Shown here one piece after another: positions 47,841 through 54,575 of a stretch of 64,000 nt of DNA (its first letter is position 1; every line of letters starts with the position of its first letter). Made by a program: the position numbers and the translations under genes. This DNA is from Aquabacterium soli (GTDB taxonomy: Bacteria; Pseudomonadota; Gammaproteobacteria; Burkholderiales; Burkholderiaceae_C): contig NZ_RSED01000014.1 in the NCBI RefSeq assembly GCF_003933735.1, positions 51,883 to 115,882 on the forward strand, in the 5' to 3' direction. The notes beneath the pieces are model-generated. The model worked only from the letters and a program-made list of their open reading frames with translations. It made no database searches and was not told the DNA's origin.

Positions 47841-48560
47841 TCAGTTGGCTGCGAAACAATACAGCAGGCCCGCGCCACCGCTGCTGACCAGCTTGGGCTG
47901 GCTGCAACCACGGCTCGGGTGGGTGGAGTTCCACGAGACATTGCTGCCGCCCGTGCGGTCGAAGTGCCCGACCTGGGCTGAGCCGTCCTCGGCACCGCTC
48001 GTCCAGTTCTTGCAGGTCTTGTCGGCCGTGTCCGTGAAGGCGCGGCCCTCGGGCGTCGATCCGGTCAGGATGTCGTGCTCGTTGGGCTTGTCGCCCGCGC
48101 GCTTGACGGGTTCGTTCTTCTCGGTGAAGGCCGTGGACCAGCTGACGTTGTTGCCCAGGCGTGCCTCGTCCAGCGTGTCTCCGTGCAGGTGCGACAGGTT
48201 GCGGGCCACCACGGCGCCGCGTGTGTTCACCCACGGGCCCTGGCCAATGCGGTCACGGGCGTTCACGGCAGGCTGGCCGTTGGCCGCCTGCGTGCTCAGG
48301 TAGGCACGCCAGGTCTTGAAGGGCGAGCCTGCCGATTCGGCCAGCTTCTGGCAATGCGCATCGGCACCGGCCAGGCCACCCAGGTCAGCGCCTTTGCCCA
48401 GGCCTGTGCTGGTCACGAAGAAGCTGAAGGGTGGCTTGGGCGCCTCGGCTGTGGCGGCAGGTGCGGCGGCCTGTTGGGCCAGCACAGCCAGGGGAGCAGC
48501 GGCCAGCAGGGCACACAGGGCCAGGCTGGAGGCGCTGCGGCGGGCGGTCTTCGTCATCAT
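47841..48560 (-). CDS. Secreted protein of unknown function, Cys-rich, lectin-like motifs
   Basis: A 239-residue exported protein (signal ALCALLAAAPLAVLAQQ). The mature part begins FSFFVTSTGLGKGADLGGLA, then AHCQKLA, TWRAYLST, ARDRIGQGPWVN, HDILTGST, TCKNWTSG, SAQVGHFDRTGG, SWNSTHPSRGC and a final YCFA. This order of Cys, Trp and SWNS-type motifs is seen in a family of secreted bacterial proteins, sometimes labelled as lectin-like, with no assigned function. GGAGG precedes ATG ATG at 48560. It is the last gene of the operon, 24 nt after a cytochrome gene. Confidence 0.7.
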   Translation of the reverse strand: MMTKTARRSASSLALCALLAAAPLAVLAQQAAAPAATAEAPKPPFSFFVTSTGLGKGADLGGLAGADAHCQKLAESAGSPFKTWRAYLSTQAANGQPAVNARDRIGQGPWVNTRGAVVARNLSHLHGDTLDEARLGNNVSWSTAFTEKNEPVKRAGDKPNEHDILTGSTPEGRAFTDTADKTCKNWTSGAEDGSAQVGHFDRTGGSNVSWNSTHPSRGCSQPKLVSSGGAGLLYCFAAN

Positions 48561-48584
48561 GTTGTCTCCTCCGGGCATACCGGC

Positions 48585-49067
48585 TCAGTCCTTGGCCTTG
48601 AAATCGTCGTGGCAGGCCTTGCAGGTGCGGCTGAGCTTGGCGTACTGCTCCTTGACTGCACCCACATCGCCACCGGCGGCCACCTTGCTCAGCTCGGTTG
48701 CTTCCTTGTTGAAGTTGCCGCCCAGTTCAGCAAACTTCTTCAGATCCTTGAACAACTCGGGCTTGGCGGTGGTGTCGTGCCAGCCCTTGCCGGCTTCCGT
48801 GCCAGGGGCGAACAGCGCGCCGAGGCCCGAACCCGCGATGGCGGCGATGGTGTTGGCGGCGCGCACCACCTCATCCTTGTTGTAGGTGCCGTCCAGGTTG
48901 GCCTTGATGCGGCCGGAGTTGAACGCCACCAGTTGGAAGGCCGATTGGCGGCTCTTGATCAGCACCTCGGGCTTGGGTGCTTGCTGGGCGACGGCACCGC
49001 CAGCGGCAACGGCCAGCACGGCCAGGGCCAGCGTCGAGGCCAGGAAGGAAGGGGGACGCAGTTTCAT
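48585..49067 (-). CDS. Monohaem cytochrome, class II (c'-like)
   Basis: A 160-residue secreted helical protein with a signal peptide (LALAVLAVAAGGAVAQQ) and a single C-terminal haem site, RTCKACHDDFKAKD. A C-terminal CXXCH after a four-helix body is the hallmark of class II cytochromes such as cytochrome c'. It may act as an electron carrier for the operon. ccm genes in this window can mature it. It is followed by the secreted unknown protein. Confidence 0.88.
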   Translation of the reverse strand: MKLRPPSFLASTLALAVLAVAAGGAVAQQAPKPEVLIKSRQSAFQLVAFNSGRIKANLDGTYNKDEVVRAANTIAAIAGSGLGALFAPGTEAGKGWHDTTAKPELFKDLKKFAELGGNFNKEATELSKVAAGGDVGAVKEQYAKLSRTCKACHDDFKAKD

Positions 49068-49123
49068 CGTGTTTCCTGTGGTTGAAGAAAGGGGACGGCA
49101 AGGACGGAATCGGTGCGCCCCGC

Positions 49124-50017
49124 TCAGGTGCGCAGGTGCTTGTTGAAGAACTCCACCGTGCGAGACCAGGCCAGCTTGGCCGATGCCTCGTCGTAGCGCG
49201 GTGTGGTGTCGTTGTTGAAGCCGTGCTGGGCTTTCGGGTAGATGTAGGCCTGGTAGGAGACGCCTGCCTTCTTCAGTGCGGCTTCGTACTTGGGCCAGCC
49301 CGCGTTGATGCGCTCGTCGTTCTCGGCGTAGTGCAGCAGCAGCGGGGCCTTGATGCGTGCGGCTTCTTCCTCGCTGGGTTGGCCGCCATAGAAGGGCACC
49401 GAGGCGTTCAGGTCGGGCAGCTGGGTGGCCAGGTAGTTGGAGATGCCGCCGCCATAGCAGAAGCCCACCACGCCCAGCTTGCCGTTGCCCTCAGGCAGTG
49501 CCTTGAGGTAGCCGGCAGAGGCGATGAAGTCGGCACGCGTCTTGACCTGGTCCAGCTTGGGGAACAGCTCACGGGCCTTGTCTTCATCGCCTGGGTAGCC
49601 GCCCAGCGGGAACAGGGCGTCGGGTGCGAAGGCGATGAAGTTGTCCAGCGCCAGGCGGCGGGCGATGTCCTCGATGTGCGGGTTCAGGCCGCGGTTCTCA
49701 TGCACCACCAGCACGGTGGGGAGCTTGCCGCTGGCCTTGGCGGGCGACACCAGGTAGCCGCGCACCTTGCCATAGCCGTTTGGCGATGCGATCTCGACGT
49801 ACTGGGCCTTGATGCGCGGATCGCCGGCCTGCACCTGCTGCGCATTCGCGAAATTGGGCGCCAGTTGCGAGAGCAGCAACTCGGCGCCCACGGCCCCGGC
49901 CGAGTACTTGGCCGCGGAGTTCAGGAAGCCGCGGCGGCCCAGCTGGCCGTGCACATACTGGTCGAAGAGCTTGAGCACTTCGGGGTGGAAATCATCGGCG
50001 GTCAGTCGTGTCGTCAT
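49124..50017 (-). CDS. Dienelactone hydrolase family protein, possibly exported
   Basis: A 297-residue alpha/beta hydrolase. VGFCYGGGIS holds the catalytic Cys of dienelactone hydrolases in place of Ser, ENDERIN the Asp and AQHGFNNDT the His. The N-terminal 50 residues contain GRRGFLNSAAKYSAGAVGAE, a twin-arginine-like signal also seen in YghX-type relatives, so the enzyme may act in the periplasm. The ATG at 50017 is chosen over a TTG at 50026. It could hydrolyse a lactone or ester made by the neighbouring enzymes; the substrate is not known. Confidence 0.85.
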   Translation of the reverse strand: MTTRLTADDFHPEVLKLFDQYVHGQLGRRGFLNSAAKYSAGAVGAELLLSQLAPNFANAQQVQAGDPRIKAQYVEIASPNGYGKVRGYLVSPAKASGKLPTVLVVHENRGLNPHIEDIARRLALDNFIAFAPDALFPLGGYPGDEDKARELFPKLDQVKTRADFIASAGYLKALPEGNGKLGVVGFCYGGGISNYLATQLPDLNASVPFYGGQPSEEEAARIKAPLLLHYAENDERINAGWPKYEAALKKAGVSYQAYIYPKAQHGFNNDTTPRYDEASAKLAWSRTVEFFNKHLRT

Positions 50018-50061
50018 GGCGTGCAACCTTGCTGAATGGATGTTTGAAGAGGTGGTATGCC

Positions 50062-51108
50062 TTACTTGGCACGGCCACCATAGCCGGAGGCGATCGTGGC
50101 GATCTTGTAGGCCGCGCCACGCCCCACCGCGTAGAGGGTTCTTTTGCCGGGGCCGGCGAAGGCGATGTTCTGGGGCGCCTTGGGCAGGGCGATGATGCCC
50201 AGCGGCTGGCCTTCCGGTGAGAAGACCTGGATGCCGACGGTCGAGGCCACGTACAGGCGGCCACGGGCGTCGACGGCCAGGCCGTCGGCACCACTGCTGG
50301 TAGTGCCCGTCTCGGTGGTGCGCCAGCCCTCGAGCTTGGCAAAGTTGCGCTTGGGCCCCACGGTGCCGTCATCGGCCAGGTCGTAGGCCAGCACGTACTC
50401 GCCGGCAGTGTTGGCCACGTAGAGCACCTTCTCGTCAGGGCTCAACTGAATGCCGTTGGGGCGTTCGATGTCGTTGGCCAGACGCTTGACGCTGCCGTCG
50501 TTGCCGATGCGGTAGACGGCAGGCTTGTTGGGCGCGGGCTGGTCGGCCTTGGCCACAGGCGCTGGTGTGGCCGAAGCGCCCGCCTGGGGCGGGCGTGGAG
50601 CCTGGGCACCAGAATCCGTGAAGTACACATGGCCCAGCTGGCTCACCACCAGGTCGTTGGGGCGGCCGAACGGCGCACCTTCGTAGCGCTCGACGAGGGT
50701 CTTGGCGCGCTCGGGCGGATAGATGATGCCCACGCGGGGCTGCTGCACCTGCACGGCGTACAGCTCGCCATGGGCGCCGAAGCCCAGGCCGTTGGCACCG
50801 TTGGTGTCACTCAAGAGAGTGGAGATGGTGCCATCGGGCGCGATGCGCGTGATGCGCGCAGCTTGCGTCTCTGTGAAGGCGAAGCTGCCGTCGGGCAGGG
50901 CGACGGGCCCTTCGGTGCCGCTGAAGCCTTCCTTGATCAGTTCGATGCGGGTGCCTGCGGCCACCACACCAGGGATACCGGCGGTGATGGTGGAGGGCAA
51001 CGGGCTGGCTGCGGCCTGTACCTGTGCGAAGGCTGAGCCTGGCAGCCAGGCCAGGGCGCAGGCGGCCAGCAGGATGTTGAGCGGCCGATGGTGTCGTTGT
51101 TGAGTCAT
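50062..51108 (-). CDS. SMP-30/gluconolactonase/LRE-type beta-propeller, secreted
   Basis: A 348-residue six-bladed propeller with a signal peptide (LLAACALAWLPGSAFAQVQA). Typical pieces are EGPVALPDGSFAFTETQAAR, TNGANGLGFGAHGELYAVQ, GRPNDLVVSQLGHVYFTDSG, ERPNGIQLSPDEKVLYVANT and GADGLAVDARGRLYVASTVG, which carry the Glu, Asn and Asp metal ligands of the SMP-30 family. Members hydrolyse lactones. Together with the dienelactone-hydrolase-like gene 44 nt downstream it suggests a lactone or cyclic ester intermediate in the periplasm. A Pro/Ala linker is inserted near residue 170. Confidence 0.88.
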   Translation of the reverse strand: MTQQRHHRPLNILLAACALAWLPGSAFAQVQAAASPLPSTITAGIPGVVAAGTRIELIKEGFSGTEGPVALPDGSFAFTETQAARITRIAPDGTISTLLSDTNGANGLGFGAHGELYAVQVQQPRVGIIYPPERAKTLVERYEGAPFGRPNDLVVSQLGHVYFTDSGAQAPRPPQAGASATPAPVAKADQPAPNKPAVYRIGNDGSVKRLANDIERPNGIQLSPDEKVLYVANTAGEYVLAYDLADDGTVGPKRNFAKLEGWRTTETGTTSSGADGLAVDARGRLYVASTVGIQVFSPEGQPLGIIALPKAPQNIAFAGPGKRTLYAVGRGAAYKIATIASGYGGRAK

Positions 51109-51118
51109 GGCGTCTCTT

Positions 51119-51892
51119 TCAGGGCAGGTTGGCGAAGTATTGGGAAAGCTCGGTGATTTCGGTCTCCGTCAGGGCCTTGGCGATGCGAACCATCGACCCA
51201 TCGGGGCTGTCGACACGCCAGCCCTGGCGCCATTCGCCGAACTGGTTGATCAGGTATTGGTATTCCTGCCCGGCCAGCGATGGCACGACGAATCCCGGCA
51301 AGGACTGGCCCAGTGATTCGGCCCCGTGACAGCTGACGCAGGCGGGGATGCCGCGTGCCGGATCACCCTGGGTGACCAGGCGCACGGCCGCGGGTGTGCC
51401 AGGTGCGCCATTGCCTTTCACACGGGGCTGGCTGGCGAAGAAGGCGGCGATGTCGCGCAGGTCGTCGTCGGCCACGGCGCGGGCACCGATGGCCATGGCG
51501 TCGTTTTTTCGGGCACCGCTGCGGAAGTGTTCGACCTGCCGCACGATGTAGGCCGGGTGCTGGCCCGCCAAGCGTGCAAAGCGCGCTTCATGGGTGCCCT
51601 GGCCGTGGGTGCCATGGCACTCCACGCACCGCTCGGCATCGGCCTTGTCCTGGCCCGCCACGGCATCGCCTTTGAATGCGGCAGGCGCCTGGGCGGTGGC
51701 TGCGGGGGGCGGGGTCTTGGCCTTGCCCTTGGCGGCCTGAGACCAAGCCGGGCTGGTGCTCAGCGCACCCATCATCATGAATGCCCCCAAGACCATGAGC
51801 CCCGGCTTGCGCGTGGGGCTTGCACCGCGATTCGGCGGGCGGAGGGCAGGGTGATCATCGGCGCTTGAAAACGCAAACTGCTTCAAAGGCAA
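51119..51892 (-). CDS. Dihaem cytochrome c, c4-like
   Basis: A 257-residue secreted cytochrome with two class I haem sites, CVECH at residues 89-93 and CVSCH at 185-189, each followed by a Met-containing segment typical of c4 cytochromes (KNDAMAIGARAV, SPDGSMVRIAKAL). The start is a TTG at 51892 with GAGG upstream; the first in-frame ATG (51796) would leave a signal peptide without positive charge. It probably carries electrons between the operon's redox enzyme and the terminal oxidase. Confidence 0.88.
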   Translation of the reverse strand: MPLKQFAFSSADDHPALRPPNRGASPTRKPGLMVLGAFMMMGALSTSPAWSQAAKGKAKTPPPAATAQAPAAFKGDAVAGQDKADAERCVECHGTHGQGTHEARFARLAGQHPAYIVRQVEHFRSGARKNDAMAIGARAVADDDLRDIAAFFASQPRVKGNGAPGTPAAVRLVTQGDPARGIPACVSCHGAESLGQSLPGFVVPSLAGQEYQYLINQFGEWRQGWRVDSPDGSMVRIAKALTETEITELSQYFANLP

Positions 51893-51904
51893 AGGCGTGC
51901 CTCG

Positions 51905-52504
51905 TCAGCGTTTGGCAGAGGCCAGCTTCTGGACCACGTCCAGGGCCTTGTCCACATTGGCCGCGGGGGCCAAGTCACCCACGGTGGCAGCGATGCGGCC
52001 GTCGGGGGTCACGATGAAGGTGGTGCGTTCGGCGAACGCGTGGTCGATGTCGGCGCCGCGCGTGTCCTTGCGGCCAGCCACGGCTTCACGGACCTTCAGG
52101 TCGAAGGCCTTGGCGATCTTGCCGTCGGCATCGGAAGCCACGGCGATCTTGCCGGCGCAGTACTGCGGGTCGGCCGAGAAATCATTCAGGCGAGCGATGT
52201 TGTCCAGCGACACGCCCACGATGGTCGCGCCCGCAGCGGCGAACTTGTCGTGGTTCACGGCGAAGGTGTGCGCCTGGATGTTGCAGCCACCCGTGAAGGC
52301 CGAGGGGTAGAAGTACACCACCACCGGGCCCTTGCGCAGGTTGTCCTTCAACGAGAAGGTGAACTCCTTGCCGGCAAGCGAGGCCTGGGTCTTGAACTCG
52401 GGGGCCTTGTCGCCTTCCTTCAGGGCGGCGGCAACGGGCAGGGCGGCTGCGAAAACAGCCGAGAAAGCGGCCGAGAAGAGGCTGGCGCGGATGATCTTGT
52501 TCAT
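51905..52504 (-). CDS. Exported peroxiredoxin (AhpC/TSA)
   Basis: A 199-residue protein with a signal peptide (ASLFSAAFSAVFAAALPVAA) and an AhpC/TSA fold. VVVYFYPSAFTGGCNIQAHT holds the peroxidatic Cys in the PxxxTxxC context, and ERTTFIVTPDGRIAATVGD the C-terminal part. It would reduce peroxides in the periplasm, consistent with an oxidase or oxygenase-like step in the same operon. Spacing to the c4-type gene is 12 nt. Confidence 0.9.
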   Translation of the reverse strand: MNKIIRASLFSAAFSAVFAAALPVAAALKEGDKAPEFKTQASLAGKEFTFSLKDNLRKGPVVVYFYPSAFTGGCNIQAHTFAVNHDKFAAAGATIVGVSLDNIARLNDFSADPQYCAGKIAVASDADGKIAKAFDLKVREAVAGRKDTRGADIDHAFAERTTFIVTPDGRIAATVGDLAPAANVDKALDVVQKLASAKR

Positions 52505-52528
52505 GGTTCGGTTTCTCTCCGAGGGATC

Positions 52529-52954
52529 TCAGGACTTCTTGTAGAAGGTGTGGCAGGCGCGGCAGGTTCGCGACAGGTTGGTGGCCGCATCCGTGGCGGC
52601 ATCGAAGTTGCCCGACTCCACGTTCTTGATGATGGAGCCCGAGAGTTCGCGGCTCTTCTTCGACAGGTCGACCGCATCAGGGGCTTCGCCCTTCTCGACG
52701 AAGAACACCTCCACCTTGTGGAACAGGGTTTCCAGTTCCTTGGCGTCGGCCGTGCTGGCCTTGGCATCCTTGAGCGCGATGTTGGAGCTCAGGCTCTTGT
52801 TGAGGTCTTCGATGGCGAGCATCAGGTCGGGATCGAGTTCGGCCTGGGCCGATCTCACGGTGCCGGTGGCCACGGCCATGGCGGCCAGCAGAATGGCTGC
52901 AGTGCCCCTGGCGCCCAGAACGGCCCAGGCGCGTGAACGCTTGATCTTGTGCAT
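52529..52954 (-). CDS. Small C-terminal-haem cytochrome (class II-like)
   Basis: A 141-residue secreted helical protein with a signal peptide (AAILLAAMAVATGTVRSAQA) and a single C-terminal haem site, RTCRACHTFYKKS. It resembles the other class II-like cytochrome in this operon (48585-49067) in layout but shares little sequence beyond the haem end. Cotranscribed with the peroxiredoxin, 24 nt apart. Probably an electron carrier. Confidence 0.85.
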   Translation of the reverse strand: MHKIKRSRAWAVLGARGTAAILLAAMAVATGTVRSAQAELDPDLMLAIEDLNKSLSSNIALKDAKASTADAKELETLFHKVEVFFVEKGEAPDAVDLSKKSRELSGSIIKNVESGNFDAATDAATNLSRTCRACHTFYKKS

Positions 52955-53028
52955 GTCGTCGTCAGTCAGGCGGTGCCAGAGGCCCGCCTTGTCGGTGTCA
53001 TCATCAATGGACTGCGCAGGTGCGGGAA

Positions 53029-53080
53029 GCCCGGCAGGCGTGCACCTGCCGGGCGATCCGGAACCCGGGAAGGCCCGGGT
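53029..53080 (-). other. Tandem hairpins between DUF1501 gene and cytochrome gene
   Basis: Two perfect stem-loops in the 134-nt spacer: GCCCGGCAGG (53029-53038) with CCTGCCGGGC (53045-53054), and ACCCGGG (53063-53069) with CCCGGGT (53074-53080). No T-run follows. They may be a partial terminator or an RNA-processing site that sets the ratio of the DUF1501/DUF1549 pair to the downstream cytochromes. Confidence 0.6.
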
Positions 53081-53088
53081 CCTGTTCG

Positions 53089-54534
53089 TCAGGCCAGGAG
53101 ATCCTTGACCACCTTGCCGTACACCACCGTCGGGCGCTCGGAGCGGCCGTTGTTCAGGAAGGTGGTCTTCAGGTGGTCCAGGCCCATCAGGTGCAGCACG
53201 GTGGCCTGCAGGTCGTAGGTGTCCACGGCCTTGTCCTTGTCGGCGGTCTGCAGGCCGACCTCATCGGTTTCGCCGTAGGTGAAGCCAGCCTTGACGCCAC
53301 CACCGGCCAGCCACTGGGTGTAGCCCCAGGGGTTGTGGTCACGGCCGTTGCCGCTCTGGCCGTAGGATGTGCGGCCGAACTCGGACGTCCACACCACCAG
53401 GGTGGTGTCCAGCAGACCGCGCGATTTCAGGTCGGCCAGCAGGCCGGCGATGGGCTTGTCCACCTGACGCGCCTTGGCGGCGTGGTTGACGGCCAGGTCA
53501 TCGTGGGCGTCCCAGCTGGCGCGGTCGCCTTCCTTGACCGGGATGTCGCCCGTCACCACCTGGATGAAGCGCACACCGCGCTCGACCAGACGACGGGCAC
53601 GCAGCAGGGTCTCGCCGTAGCGGCCGCTGATTTCGTCGCCAATGCCGTACAGGGCCTTGGTGGCGTCGGTTTCCTTGCTCAGGTCCACGGCGGCAGGTGC
53701 GGCCACCTGCATGCGGTCGGCCAGGTCGTAGGACTTGAGGCGGGCACGCAGTTCGGTGTCGCTGGGGTACTTGGAGGCGCCGATGTTGTTCAGGCGCTTG
53801 AGCAGGTCCAGCGAAGCGCGTTGCTGTTCCGCGGCGCGCACGTCCGGGCGGTCCAGGTACAGGATGGGCGAGTTGCCCGGGCGGAAGGCCACGCCCTGGT
53901 AGATGGCGGGCAGGAAGCCGGAGTTCCAGTTCTGCGAACCGGCGGTGGGCTCGCGCTCGCCGTCGTACAGCACCACGTAGGGCGGCAGGTCGGGGTTGGC
54001 CGTGCCCAGGGCATAGACCACCCAGGCGCCCAGTGAGGGGCGGCCCGGGCTCAGGTCACCGGTGTTGAGCTTGAGGATCGAGATGTCGTGGGTGGCGCCC
54101 ACGGTCACGCTCGACTTGATGAAGGCCATCTTGTCGGCGTGCTCGCCCAGGTTGGGCAGCAGGTTCGAGAACCAGGCGCCGCTTTCACCGTATTGCTTCC
54201 AGGTGCGGTCCTTGGCCACGAACAACTTGCCCACGCCACCCTGGGTGCTGGTCTTGATGCCCTTGATGAAGGACTCGGGGATGTCCTGGCCGGCGAGCTT
54301 CTCGAGCGTTGGCTTGTAGTCGTACAGGTCCAGCGTGCTGGGAGCGCCGTTCTGGTGCAGCCAGATCACCGACTTCACCTTGGGGGTGAAGTGCGGTTGC
54401 TTGGGGGCCAGCGGGTCGATCAGCTCGGAGGCCATCGCCGACTGGAAGCCGCCCAGGCCCAGGCCACCCAGGGCGGTACCACCGGCGAACAGACTGGACT
54501 TGGCGAGGAAATCGCGGCGAGATTGGTGACTCAT
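53089..54534 (-). CDS. DUF1501 family protein with Tat signal
   Basis: A 481-residue member of DUF1501, a sulfatase/alkaline-phosphatase-like fold of unknown activity. The N-terminus, HQSRRDFLAKSSLFAGGTAL, is a clear twin-arginine signal. SVIWLHQNGAPSTLDLYDYK is the first strand with putative metal ligands, and VWTSEFGRTSYGQSGNGRDHN with TDEVGLQTADK lies near the C-terminus. In planctomycetes DUF1501 genes sit next to DUF1549/DUF1553 genes, as here (41 nt apart). Tat export suggests folding with a cofactor before export. Confidence 0.9.
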   Translation of the reverse strand: MSHQSRRDFLAKSSLFAGGTALGGLGLGGFQSAMASELIDPLAPKQPHFTPKVKSVIWLHQNGAPSTLDLYDYKPTLEKLAGQDIPESFIKGIKTSTQGGVGKLFVAKDRTWKQYGESGAWFSNLLPNLGEHADKMAFIKSSVTVGATHDISILKLNTGDLSPGRPSLGAWVVYALGTANPDLPPYVVLYDGEREPTAGSQNWNSGFLPAIYQGVAFRPGNSPILYLDRPDVRAAEQQRASLDLLKRLNNIGASKYPSDTELRARLKSYDLADRMQVAAPAAVDLSKETDATKALYGIGDEISGRYGETLLRARRLVERGVRFIQVVTGDIPVKEGDRASWDAHDDLAVNHAAKARQVDKPIAGLLADLKSRGLLDTTLVVWTSEFGRTSYGQSGNGRDHNPWGYTQWLAGGGVKAGFTYGETDEVGLQTADKDKAVDTYDLQATVLHLMGLDHLKTTFLNNGRSERPTVVYGKVVKDLLA

Positions 54535-54575
54535 GGTCGTTGTTCCTTGTTGAATGTGTGTGTGTTCGTCGATGA

